Shown here: positions 26,403 to 37,231 of the stretch, piece after piece | Layout: every line of letters starts with the position of its first letter | How positions within the stretch are numbered: the first letter of the stretch is position 1 | From: Daphnia pulex | Lineage: Eukaryota; Arthropoda; Branchiopoda; Diplostraca; Daphniidae | Reading direction: 5' to 3' | DNA length: 64,000 bases | Assembly: GCF_021134715.1 (NCBI RefSeq) | Contig: NC_060024.1 | Span: 12,152,001-12,216,000, forward strand | Made by a program: the position numbers and the translations under genes | The notes under the pieces: generated by a model | The model's input: the letters and a program-made list of their open reading frames with translations, nothing else | What the model was told of the DNA's origin: nothing | Database searches by the model: none

Positions 26403-28205
26403 CTAATCTTCAACAGTTATTTTTACCGAATTCCAATGCTTCTCTTGAGCCATGGTTCTCATACGCTCAAGGTTCACATTTCCACAGTCTTTTAAAGAAA
26501 TTTCGTCCAAAGGATTCGCTTCGTTCAGAAAAAAATCGATTCCTTTCTGGCTCACATAAGAACAACCGTGAAACTTTAACTTGGTCAAATACTTGAAACT
26601 ATTTCTAGCGCAAGCTTCCTCAATGATCTCGTCATCAAGAGTAAAACACTTTTCTATGGAAACTGCTGTAAGAGCAGGGGAAGACAAAAGCAATAGCAAC
26701 AATTTGCGTGAAATAGGGAATCGAGGATAATAAGAAGACAGAGAGATGTCTTCCAGCATCTTTAACGGAAATACTTCCTTTGGGGAACAAAGAGAAGAGT
26801 GGACGCCATAATCTAACACCGGTTCGGGTATAGTATATAGATAGCAGTGCATAGCAAGTAGCAAACGGCGAATATTCGGGCAGCATTGGATGATGAGATA
26901 GACTTCTTCACTCGTTACTTCCACCGATAAATATAATTCTTCAAGTGTAAGGCCACGAGCTTGTAGAAGAGGAATTACTCCGCCAGGAATAGAGATGATC
27001 GACGGTAGGAAGGATATCCGAATTCCAAGATTTTGTATTTGTTTAAGTTTTTGAAAACCTGAAATAAAATTGCGTTTAGTTTCTCGACACATACGAACAC
27101 CAGCATTTCAGAATTTTTCTCACCTAATAACTCCTCATCGGTAAATCCTTCGTCGTTTACATGTATGAAAACATCAACAAGCGACGGACACATGTCAACC
27201 ATCAATGAAACGCTGCCTTTCTTATAGGAGACTTCGTCTGGCGGAGTCCACATAAGCCACTTGGTCAAAGAATATTTTTTTGATTCTCTGGTTTCTTTAC
27301 GAATTCTTCGAAAAGCTTTCAGATCAGACTCATTGTCGCAATTTAATTCTTTCAACTCTGGTAAATGTTCGATAGCAAATCGAATTCCGGAATGAGTCAC
27401 TTCCGTTCCATTAACTGATAATTTCTGAAGGGAACTTTGACCGTTGCAGAACACTTTAACTACGGTATCGGTCACACCAGGGCAGTAATTAACTATCAAC
27501 TCCCTAGGGGAAAAAATACGAAGTGTTATATACAGTAAATTTACTTCATTAAAGTAGAGTACATCCTACCTTATTTTTGGTTGATTGGTTGATCCAAGAT
27601 TGAGCATACTTATTGCACCATAAAATGTGAAAGATAAATCAAGGATCTGCAGGTGTTCAAAACGCTGAAAAATAGAAGTAAAAGTCTCTTCTAATTTGGA
27701 AGTTCTTTTATCATTGAAATAAGCAACACAGCAGCCATCATGAATCTTCAGTGTAGTAAGTTGCTGTTATTGCAAAGAGTTACACATAAATTTACTACAA
27801 TAATAATGCTGAATTAATTATTACCAAACATCTGACCGATGCCAAACGAACGATGCGAAAATTTCTGTTGGCATCATATCCAGTGCCCAGATAATCTTGT
27901 GATAAATCCAGAACTTTCATGTGTGGGCTTTTGAAAAGTAGATCAAACATGTCCTCTGTTATCGAGTAGTCTTTCAAGAGACATTCAGTCATGTACTCCA
28001 GACAATGCGAAGCTGTGTGTAGTCAAAATGGCATAATCAAATAAAAGCACACAATTATTCCAAAGAAAAGACACTCACGCAGAAGGTAAAAGAGGCTGGA
28101 AACGTGCTCCGAACTACGCAATGCCGTCCATTTCTCCATGTTATCGACGATACTGTCCATACACAATTCTGCCAGAGATTTGTGGTACCATTTTGGCTGA
28201 GGCAT
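26403..28205 (-). CDS. Leucine-rich repeat protein, 514 aa
   Basis: Five exons, 28079-28205, 27825-28012, 27570-27763, 27124-27503 and 26403-27058, join in phase to 514 aa. The N-terminus (KSLAELCMDSIVDNMEKW...) resembles the start of ZYG11/ZER1- or F-box-type LRR substrate receptors, but I see no clear F-box. It is followed by irregular leucine-rich repeats: MKVLDLSQDYL, LTTLKIHDGC, LQILDLSF, IRELIVNYCPGVTD, LQKLSVNG, LKELNCDN, and later LTKLKFHGCSYVSQKGIDFF and LDEISLKDCGNVNLERM. The CP-x-V pattern is typical of cysteine-containing LRRs. A role as a ubiquitin-ligase adaptor is inference. Upstream DNA (28359-28440) is duplicated at 25.4 kb, and decayed copies lie downstream, so this is a member of a small tandem family. 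Confidence 0.8.
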
Positions 28206-30078
28206 GTTGAAGATAACGGTTAGAGAACACAGTCTACCTAGCCAGGCCTACAAAACGATCATCAACGATCACACTAGAGATTTTTCTAAATGTTTCTCTC
28301 CGCCCCTGATCTCTAACAGAGTGACAGTATGGCGTCCATAAAGGATTAAAGATTTAAAGGCGCGAAATTGCATTGAAGGCGAGATGCACCATTGCCAGAT
28401 TTCTTTTATAACTAGCGTGAGTCGATAAAATTAGAAAAAAAAACGAACTAAATCAGAGTAATAGACAGTACGACATTCTCCCACTAGATGCCTGATTAAG
28501 AATAATGATTGCAGCTAAATGGTACCAAATTTGTAAAGTAATTTGTAAAAATATATATCAATTGAGTAGAGTTGAGTGACATTGACACACAGAAATGAAT
28601 AATTTAGTTGAGAAGAGGTGATGAGTTGAACATAAATGATGATTTTATAGAAGTTCATATGAGAACTTGAGAGTTCCTAGAATGGGAACTATTGATAATA
28701 AGTCCTTGTTCGGTTTCGCAAAAAGGCACCACAAGCGCAAAGCTTATGCAAAAGGCAATGGGAGGGAATTTCCATAGGGGTGGGGATACCAAGATATGAT
28801 GGTTATGATGATGACTTGGAAATGCTTTATCAGTTTAGTGATAAAGCACACTAGTCAATTAAAACAACATTTATTTCATAATTCCTCCCGATCTAAAGCC
28901 GAAGCATTCATTTTCCTCCCTATCTCAGGAAGCATAATGTACACAAGTACACGTGTACTTCATGAACCAACACGGTCTCCGCGTACGTAACAATCCCATA
29001 AATCCGGCAGTCTGTCAAGGCGCACTATCAACACGCTCGTTCGCGATATCGTAACCCTTCAGTCGTCTTTTATTAGATATTACGGGGTCATTCGATATGA
29101 AGTGCCTTTTATCCTTGTATAAATTACAAGGTGGTATTTACTTTAAAAAGAAAAAATGACAACAACAAAAAACTGGCTGAATTCGTCTATAATTACACCG
29201 TATAGCTTCAGTCAATAGCGACCATCTTCTTTTAGCATGTCAATGGCGACTATTTTTTAGAACAGCGAGTCCGTTTTGCATGTTTACATTTACCTTTTCG
29301 GGACGCTATTCTATTACCTGAAAGTCTGAACTAATCCCAAATAAGACCGTGTAGTTATGCGTATAGTAACTGAGCACTCGGGGTTCGATTGATAAAACAT
29401 AGGGTGTAGTAAGTAATTCTAAATAGCATGATTTTCCAAGATTTTTTAATATTATTCTCTATAGCAGGCATTGGGTTTCTTTCAATTTCAATCACTAAAC
29501 TGCCGACATCAGGAATAATAATAGTCTTTTCTTTTGTTTGTTTTTTTTTGCTTTTGCTTTTCATGGGTTTCAGAATAATGATAAGAGGACAGAAAAGAAT
29601 TGAATAACGACTAAAAATAATACTATACGCAGTTTGAGAATAGAAAGTGAAATAAACACACACACACAGGAGTCACAATCATGCACATATGACTTTATTC
29701 GGCTGTTACATTAAGTCTCCCTTCCCTCAAACGACACAGGATTCGATGCTTTTAATTTTAATTATTTTGTTAACTCGTTCTTCTTTTCACAAAAAAAGTT
29801 TTGTTTTTTCCACGATAAACAACGAAGCTGATCTGCTGATGACGTCGCCCTTCCCCTCGTTCCTACTCGATTCCCCTCCAAATCAAAAAAGAAAACAAAC
29901 AAAACAGAATTGGAGACATCATAATAAATCTGTTAAATCAATGAAAAAGAATCTCGTCTTTGTATGTTGTATTGGTTATTTGTGATAATTAATCCATTCT
30001 TTGGCAACTGGTGGTTGTGACAAGAAGAAATTTTTGCGGTTTTTCACGGTTGGGTGTGGGTGTTGTTGATGTTGATGT
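28206..30078. other. Intergenic, no gene recognised
   Basis: Between the LRR gene start and the Mlc1 stop codon. The first 240 bases hold the LRR gene 5' flank (duplicated at 25.4 kb). The remainder is A/T-rich with a short CA run near 29655 and no motif-bearing frame. The last few hundred bases are Mlc1 3' UTR or downstream DNA. Confidence 0.55.
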
Positions 30079-32432
30079 TTATTCCGCGTCCGGGAAAGGA
30101 CCAGCAATCATTTTCTCCAAGAAAGCTGTAAAAACCCCAAGGGAAATGATTAGAGCACCTCAATTGAAATAGAATTCGTAGACATGTAGAGAGCTCAAGC
30201 AGATAAGCGTTGAGAAAGTAATAAGCCATTTATAGCGTAATGCGAACAGCGTAAAGATGAGTTCCGGTTATCGTAATGAACCGACCACTTCGGTCTCGTT
30301 ACAAATGAAACAGTTTCTGCTGTTGAAATGACTATACGGAATCTTAATGACTAATAGTGATGGAAGCGCATGCATAGTTGCGGCGGTTAGGTGAAGGAGC
30401 AGCAGACGTGAATTGAATTGCACGACTTAGAGGATGACCACAAACCTGATGGATGTGTAACTGTTTGCGTTTTTTTGTTTTTTTTTGTTGAAGGGTAGGG
30501 TTGAAGAGGCGTAACACTTAAATATCTTATTGCTGACTGTCGGGGTAGGGTCCGGCCAAAAGTCGGTTAAGAAACGCTATGGCAAAGAAGACAAAGGGTA
30601 TATGATCGTAACGTTTTATACGATATGTCGATTGGTCGTGCAAAAATTTCTGTTTCAGCCTTCAGCGTATCGTCACTATATAACGACGAGTTGACGGCTG
30701 AGGATGTGAGGCTGTTGTGACTCTATTCTGACTTGCGGGTTGGTCATTCAACAACGAGGTTTTTGACAACCCGTTTTAAACACTCACTCATACTGTAGGT
30801 ATAAGTTGTATAATCACTAATCCACGCATCAATATTGTAATAACGAAGTACTATGAAAACTCGTCAAAAATTAAATTTCAAATTTGAAATTATTTAAAAG
30901 ATCTCAGGATGTATAATTGTGTGTGTAAGGTGCTCGAATGGGAATAACTCACGTTTGTAGGGGATCAAGCCATCCTCATCCTCGGGGTCGCAGCAGGCAG
31001 CCATGATGTCATCGACTTCCTTCTCTTCGAGGCGCTCGCCTAGTTGAATAGCAAACGCGATAGTCAAATATTTCCGCCAATTTCAAAATGAAAAAGTTGA
31101 TTTATCCCAGGTAAATATACCCAAAGCCATGAGGATGTGTTGGAGCTCTGCGAAAACCATGGTTCCGTTGTCGGACTTGTCGTAGAGTTTCATGCACTCA
31201 ATGAAATCTTCAATGGTGCCTTGATCCTTTTCTTTCTTGATCTGGCAGAAGATGGGCAAGAATTCGTCAGCCTTGATCTTCTTCTCTCCTGTTGGATGAA
31301 TGCGACATTTTAAAAATAACGTGTAAAGTAAACAGGAAATAATAATAAAAACAAAACAAAAACAAACATACCCTTCTTCTTTGTGCCACCCATTTTCTCG
31401 ATTTGAGCCAAGGTGGGGTTTAGGTTAAGAGCTCGGAGGCAGTCTCCCAAGTAGAACATGTCCATAGTCTCATTACCCTCAAAATCGTAGATGGAGAAGG
31501 CGAATTTCCCCCCTGTTAATCAATCGAAACAATTAGATTTGTAGAATAAACAATTAATAACGTCCGTGTTTCTCTAAAGCGTCGATAGGGGAGAGCGATA
31601 ACATTCTAAATCGGTTGCGATCGTTGAAATTCATCACCAGTAAAGAATTTGAAAGGAACGTTGGAATTGGCAATGGCAATATGTGGCAGCTGAAAATCGG
31701 GAAAAGAAATAAAACTGGAACGTCACGGAGTAATAGGGTGATATGGTCGTCTCACAATCGCATTTCTGGTGTAAGCAGCTAAACAGCAATAGCTCAGGAG
31801 CGTCGAGTAAGAGTAGAAGAAGAAGGCGTGTAAAAATAGATTGTGCAGACGGAATTCGGTCGACTCATCTATACGTGTGTATACTTCCCTTTCGCTCCCG
31901 CCACCCAACCACCACCCCGAACCACCCTCAAGTTCCTGTAGTGTAGTAACCTAATTCCTCCCGGCCAGTCCCTCTCCCTCGACTAAACTTAGCATCCCGT
32001 CCCAATCGGTGCCAAAGCAAACGCCAAGTCCTACACACTCCAATCCACACTGCGTATGTGTATAGGCTCTAAGCACACGGAACTGTTCTCGGCACCGAAT
32101 GATGATGACCATACTTGGACACGCTTCCGTTTCCCGTATATGTAGGTTAGAAAACCCTTTCACTGGGAGGAGCATTTAGCACACAACTCTATTAAACTAA
32201 AAAGCTCGTGTTACAATTAACCGCATTGTTTTTTTTTCTTTCTTTGCACTACTAAGGTAAACAGATGAGGTTTGAAAAAGGAAACTTACTTTCAATGTCG
32301 CGAGCACTCAGATCCTGCCATCGAAGAAAGAAGGCAAAGATGATTAAAAGGCTTCGTCAAATCAAATGTGAATATGAAATTTGCTTTGGGGTTTTTTTTA
32401 AAAAAAAGTTGGGGGTAATAGTGTCTCACCAT
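30079..32432 (-). CDS. Mlc1: Myosin alkali (essential) light chain
   Basis: EF-hand-fold light chain that clamps the lever arm of muscle myosin heavy chain. Exons: 32430-32432 (ATG only), 32290-32314, 31372-31512, 31121-31288, 30953-31039, then one of two last exons, 30079-30125 or 30527-30576. With the distal exon the protein is 156 aa; with the proximal exon 157 aa. It starts [10 protein letters not shown]. It contains [80 protein letters not shown] and [20 protein letters not shown]. All match arthropod Mlc1, with degenerate EF-hands as expected for an alkali chain. The isolated ATG exon precedes a strong TATA box. Intron 1 is 115 bp. An unused exon-like piece at about 31631-31690 would break the frame and was left out. 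Confidence 0.95.
30527..30576 (-). CDS. Mlc1: Alternative last coding exon of Mlc1
   Basis: Within the 827-bp last intron, TTTGCCATAG precedes an exon reading [16 protein letters not shown] and a TAA at 30527-30529. It enters in exactly the same phase (C| from the previous exon) as the distal exon [15 protein letters not shown]. The two exons are clearly homologous. Drosophila Mlc1 also makes two isoforms by alternative use of the 3' coding exon, so isoform switching between muscle types or stages is likely. Confidence 0.85.
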
Positions 32433-32538
32433 TTCTGCTGCTGGGGTTTTGTAAGGCTGAAGGAAGGAATCACAATCGAAATCCACAAAACGCGGGCACC
32501 GGAGAGACTAAGGCAATCGGGCAACATGTACCCGGCTC

Positions 32539-32545
32539 TTTTATA
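32539..32545 (-). promoter_or_regulatory. Mlc1: TATA box of Mlc1
   Basis: The minus strand reads GGGTATAAAAGAGCC, a consensus TATAAAA. Transcription would start roughly 30 bases downstream near 32510, leaving about an 80-base leader before the ATG. A strong TATA box suits a highly expressed muscle gene. Confidence 0.8.
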
Positions 32546-34307
32546 CCCGCAACTAGAGGGCCTTCCAATCGATCCCGCCTCCCTCTGATCCTCCTCGTTT
32601 GCTTGTTTTTTTTTTTCCTTTTTTTCTTTTTTAAAAAATGTCTTCTTCTTTCGTGCAGCACCTCCCTTTTTTTCTCTTCTATTCGTCTCTAAAAGTCGCA
32701 CACTTCCTTAACTGACATTGCATATTTAGGTCAATGCTAATTTCTGCTTCTCTCTCTCGTTCTCTATCTTTACTTGTGCTATTCGTAAGTTGGCAGTACC
32801 AACTCATGTCCCGTTACTGTCCTATCAGGCACATTATACGCTCTGCATGTGTACCCGATTAATAATCGACTTGTTATCCGTACAATACCTCGATCGAATG
32901 ACTCATACGAATGACCATATGGCGATGATTTTTATTTTTAAGTCTCCCCGTGACTTTATTTTGATTTGAATTCATTCGGGCGGTTAGTTTAGAAATGTGG
33001 TCAGACGCAAAATATCGCGGACCGATCGACAACGTTCAAAAAAGGGTAGAAAATAAACAAGGAAAAAGAAACAGAAATCGGACGCTAGACGGTAGAGAGA
33101 GAGAGGAAAAGATTGTAAGGCAAAGTTTTCGTTCGTTTTTTTCTTTTCCATTTCTTTCTCTCTCTCGTTCTTCGCTGCGCAGGCGATTTAATTTTAGTTC
33201 CAGCTAGAGGAGTCGAATGGACAAGTTGAGCTACTGCGGAAGCTTTTTGGCAACGCCTCTGTCGGTGACGGGAGACCATATACTGGGAAACTAGGCGGCG
33301 GCGGGTGGTGGTGGTGGTGGTGGAACGTCGGGGGAGCAAGAGAGTAAACGGAGGTTTTTCTTGCTCAGCATACGGGACAAAGATAGGACCCACTACCGTC
33401 ACGTTCTTGTGTATCTTCGACCCATGGTTGGACTTGTCCTTCTCTCCCCTGCTTGCCTCTCTCTCTCTCTCTTTCTTAGCTGCTCCAGTGTCTAGCAACA
33501 ACAAAATTCTCTTCAACATCGGCGGCTATTTTAGCCCGCCTGTACGGAGCCGCCGCCGAACCGGACATTCACTCGTATATGTTACGCCGGTACCCACATC
33601 GGGAACCATCAGCGCGTTGGCATGCCTTCAAATCAGCATCGGGTTGAGAAACACGAACCAACCAAATCTCCTTTGAGGTTCCGAATAAGCGAATTAACCA
33701 AATGATTTCAGACGACGAAATTACAAATTTTTCCTGGATTTCCAGGACAAAGTTCTGAAGTGACTCGCGGCTCTCTGGCGTTACTACGTACCGATTCATT
33801 CCAAATATAACCCTACGCGGGCAGAACAATATCCAATCACAGCCACGCATCGAGCAACCGAGCGCGGACGTTGCGGGAACGCAGAGAAAAAAAAGTCCAA
33901 TAGGTTTCAGAGTCGTTTCCCTGTATGGACTGAGAAGGTGGACACGTCATGTCAAGAGAGACATTCCCAGACTATTTGAGTGTTTTCAAGCCGATGGTGT
34001 GTGATGCTCTTTCAATGTGAAACTCTATAAAAGCAACACACAATGTTGGGAAGTTCGGTATTTAAATCTGTATAAAGTATAGATTATGATGACGTGGAGG
34101 AACAAATTAAATCCAAGGCTAGAACAATTAGAGAACACGTGGACAAATTAAGAATGGAAAAGGTGGGCGAACAAAGGCCGAGAAAATTTAGAGACAATAT
34201 CTCCCAAAACGGATCGATTATTAAAGATTATCAGCTGAGAAGGTGAAATTTGTGAGGCGAGACAGAATCACAGACGAGAGAACAGTTTTCAGCATATAAT
34301 CAGTTTC
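32546..34307. other. Region between Mlc1 promoter and SNX4 3' end
   Basis: No gene recognised. It holds the likely upstream control region of Mlc1, CT/GA-rich low-complexity stretches (33090-33190, 33450-33480), a GGT repeat near 33303-33323, and some open frames on both strands that look like composition artefacts. The last few hundred bases are SNX4 3' UTR or downstream sequence. Confidence 0.5.
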
Positions 34308-36288
34308 TCAAGGCAGATCCTCCAGGGCTTCCTTGACATGTTTCCAAGTTTGCAGACCCTGTAACATTCCAAAACGGAGGTGAGGCCAAATACAATACTT
34401 GTTACATTTATTTACGAGATATTTGTCCTTTTTCACGGGCTCACCCTTAAATTAAAGTACGATCTATTTTTCCAAGAATCAAAAATTCGATTGAAACATA
34501 CCATTTTGGACAATTTCATTTGAAGGATGACGTAATTGGCCAACGATTCCTGAAGATTTGCGTTTTTGTGCTGGTGGAAGCGCTCCACCTCATTAACGGC
34601 TTGCTTGGAAAACTGACTGTGTAATTAAAGAAAGTGCACCGTTAGATTTTTCTAACGACTTGAAAGGAATTAAGTTACACAAGTAAAAATATGCCTACCT
34701 AAGCTGGGTAGACGCTGTTTGTACTAGTACTTGAGCTTCGTCAATATTACGCTCGATTGTTTCGATTTTTGCCTGGCGATCATCTGGTGTTTCCGTTGTT
34801 CCAGTCCATTTCCCCCAAAGCTTGGTGAGATAACCATCCTGTCCCAGCGATCTGCTTTTGTTGTACTGCTGCAAATTCAGGTGCGATTCGGCTTTCTCGA
34901 CCTCAAGTTGAGCCATTTGGTGCCGGCTGCTAAGTCCTTGCAATGCATTACCAAAGAAAAGATATTCTTTCAGCTGATCTGCAACAATATCTTCCTCTTC
35001 CATGTGTGCGTCAATAGCTGCAGCGTAACAATCCATATAATGCCCAGCTTTCTGCAGGAATTTGATCAAAAAATTTCCAAATTCAAATCTGAAATAGTTT
35101 TAAGCATTTCAATACCTGCAAACCATCTCCCATTGTTTTCTCTAAGGCACTCCACTCACTAAAAACTCTTCCATAATTAGCATGTAGCTTGTGGATAGCA
35201 AAGAGTCGATCGGCTAGACGGACGCGAAGCCTTAACAGGTTCCCCAAACTTGACTAAAAGTAGTAAACAATCAAGTTATATTACCAACGACAGCCAACTA
35301 GCTTTTGCCCAGACACAAAACTACCTGTAGTTCTGAACTGTAATGGCGAATTTCTTCCATGTGATCATCGGGTTTTTTCAATCTCAAAGCGGTGCTGATA
35401 GATTTCAATTTGAACTCTGCTTGCTGAACATATTTCCCGCCATCTGCATTAACGTCGAGATCTGACCACTCGCGATCTGATTGAAGAAACTTGAGCAAGA
35501 CTTGGTCGTGGCATAAAATGGGATGGGCGGCAACACGCAAGAGGAAGTTCTAGGTAATTGTATAATGACTCACAAATATTGTTCTTGAATAAAATTTAGA
35601 TGAAATACCTCCAATCCTACTCTTCGACGATCAACAAATACAGGATCAATATTATCACTGCTTTGACTTTGGCGAGTGAATGACGCCTTTTTTTCAGGTA
35701 GAGGTGGGATAATTGCTTCAGGATACTTGTTCTCTAGTTGGAACCTCAGTAATTCGAACTCACTGTAGCGTCTCCAAACTGACCCAGTAGGGGAAAGCCC
35801 TCCTCTCCAGTTCTTATCAGTGGCCCTATTAAAAATAAAGCTTTATTAGAATACTATAAAAAGAGAACAATTTTAAAATAATACTTTGTTTCAATGAGAT
35901 AAACTGAATAGTATTCTTTCAAAGTTAGTGGACCATTAATTCGCTTTTCCGCTTCTACAATGCTTATATCCAAATGGTGAAGAAGCACATCCTAGAAAGG
36001 AAATCTTATTAATATTTGCATTTAAAGTGTTGATCCACATTTGAGACAATGATACAAATTGGGGTAATTTCCATTCCATCAAAGTAAGACAAATTCACTG
36101 AAATGAATATTTTGATTTCTACCAAATGTTATAAACCTATGAAAAACGAAAACAATGTTTCAGCTTACTTCTTTTCCGATCAAAATGTTTTCCTTTTTCC
36201 CGTTTGTTTCAGTTACCAGGTTTTTAATCTCTTTGCTATCCACTTCCTCCCAGTTATTTGAGACAATGTTAGAAGAAGACGATTGCAT
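34308..36288 (-). CDS. Snx4: Sorting nexin 4, 441 aa
   Basis: PX-BAR sorting nexin that binds PI3P on early endosomes and promotes recycling and autophagy-related traffic. Exons: 36169-36288, 35885-35991, 35609-35825, 35325-35549, 35116-35253, 34699-35051, 34502-34616, 34308-34358; phases all agree. The PX domain occupies about residues 40-150, beginning LLHHLDISIVEAEKRI with LKEYYSVYLIETK, and has the PI3P-binding SVWRRYSEFE motif (RRYSEF at 94-99) and the PPLPEKK proline loop. FLLRVAAHPILCHD follows, then the BAR region with LRLKKPDDHMEEIRHYSSEL, RLADRLFAIHKLHANYGRVF, EWSALEKTMGDGLQ, AGHYMDCYAAAID and ADQLKEYLFF. Length is close to the family norm (about 450). It is transcribed divergently from the selenoprotein gene. 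Confidence 0.95.
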
Positions 36289-36651
36289 GACTAAAACTTT
36301 GAAATGACTTGGTGGGAATTTGAGAAGGGCACCCTTTCGTAGCTCGTAGTATTTGCTGATAAGTGATTTGCAGTTCTAGTAAAAGCGTAACTCACAAAAT
36401 TCTTTGAATTGAGAATTGACAGGTGTCATTATCGTGGTCATGTGCATTCAAGGGTGGGAAGTAGGAGGGGGAGTCACATGATTCCCCATCTAGCGGCAAC
36501 CTTATAAATTGTGTGTCGTTGCCTGGCAACCATATCAAAACGCGTCTCAGCTGTCAAGTGCGAAGTTAATTAAGCAATCATTGCCACATTTAACCCAGTT
36601 GTTGCATGAGCATCATATTTGGTGTTGAACATCCGTGCATTTAGCAAAGAA
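36289..36651. promoter_or_regulatory. Probable bidirectional promoter, SNX4 / selenoprotein
   Basis: Only 363 bases separate the two start codons, which point away from each other, so both promoters and 5' UTRs must lie here. No TATA box is obvious. The shared spacing suggests co-expression of two housekeeping genes. Confidence 0.6.
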
Positions 36652-37075
36652 ATGGTGAAGATTAATATTGAATATTGGTATGTTACTATGTTTTAGTTAA
36701 GTAGTTTTCTTTCTTCACAAATATTTGATTATTATGTTTGTACAGCGGTGGGTGAGGGTATGGTCCCCGCTACGGGGAGCTTGCTGGAATGATTCGGCAA
36801 AAAGTTCCCTCTGCGGAGATTGAAGGCCACATTGGACGAAGAAGTATTAAATATCTAACTTATATATGTTGACAAATGCAAGTTATTTAATATTTTTTTG
36901 AATTTCTACAGCTTCGTTTGAGGTGACTGTGGATGATCAATTGATCCACTCCAAACTGAGCACAAATTCCTTTCCAGATTTTGAAGAGGTTGCTAGTATT
37001 GTGCAATCAGTCGCTGAGGGATCTAAGCCTCAGCAAGTAACGAAGACCCAATCTGCTGGATGCAACATCCTGTAG
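36652..37075 (+). CDS. SelW/MIEN1-type selenoprotein with in-frame UGA, 95 aa
   Basis: Thioredoxin-like Rdx-family protein (selenoprotein W / MIEN1 group). Exons: 36652-36677, 36746-36843 and 36912-37075. The N-terminus MVKINIEYCGG is followed by TGA at 36753-36755, then GYGPRYGELAGMIRQKVP. The UGA falls exactly at the second redox position of the CxxU motif (Cys9-Gly-Gly-Sec12), so it reads as selenocysteine rather than stop. The rest follows the family: EIEGHIGRR, SFEVTVDDQLIHSKLST, FPDFEEV. The protein ends CNIL, a CaaX box of the kind that allows prenylation in MIEN1. A candidate SECIS lies in the 3' UTR. Conventional annotation would truncate the gene at the UGA or start it after it. A vertebrate SELENOW2-like or MIEN1-like ortholog is likeliest. 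Confidence 0.9.
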
Positions 37076-37121
37076 ACACCCTTTTACCATGGCAATGAAT
37101 TTGGTTAGATTAAACATTTAC

Positions 37122-37187
37122 TGCTCACTTATGAAATGGACTCTTTGAAGCACTTTCGTGTTGGTGTCTGTTGATTTTTCTTGAGCT
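37122..37187 (+). promoter_or_regulatory. Candidate SECIS element in selenoprotein 3' UTR
   Basis: Features fit a eukaryotic SECIS. The lower stem GCTCA (37123-37127) pairs with TGAGC (37182-37186). The non-Watson-Crick quartet is ATGA (37131-37134) opposite TGAT (37172-37175). An unpaired AA (37148-37149) lies 13 bases above the quartet. Between them a helix can form using GGAC with GTCT. It sits 46 bases after the stop codon. Pairing was judged by eye only. Confidence 0.65.
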
Positions 37188-37225
37188 TGTATCTGATGCT
37201 ATCTGCAAATTCATGTATATGGAAT

Positions 37226-37231
37226 AATAAA
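37226..37231 (+). terminator. Polyadenylation signal of the selenoprotein gene
   Basis: AATAAA about 150 bases after the stop codon and 40 bases beyond the candidate SECIS, so the SECIS would be kept in the mature mRNA. Confidence 0.7.

Noticed and set aside
31631-31690. Extra Mlc1 exon ([16 protein letters not shown])
   Set aside because: It has splice-like ends, but its length (52 bases) is not a multiple of three and it breaks the frame between two exons that join perfectly without it.
33085-33676. Overlapping open frames on both strands
   Set aside because: They are driven by CT/GA-rich low-complexity DNA and give Arg/Lys- or Ser-rich translations without domains.
36753-36755. TGA as a genuine stop (selenoprotein gene as pseudogene)
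   Set aside because: Family sequence continues on both sides with intact splice phases, the codon lies at the known Sec position, and a SECIS-like element is present.
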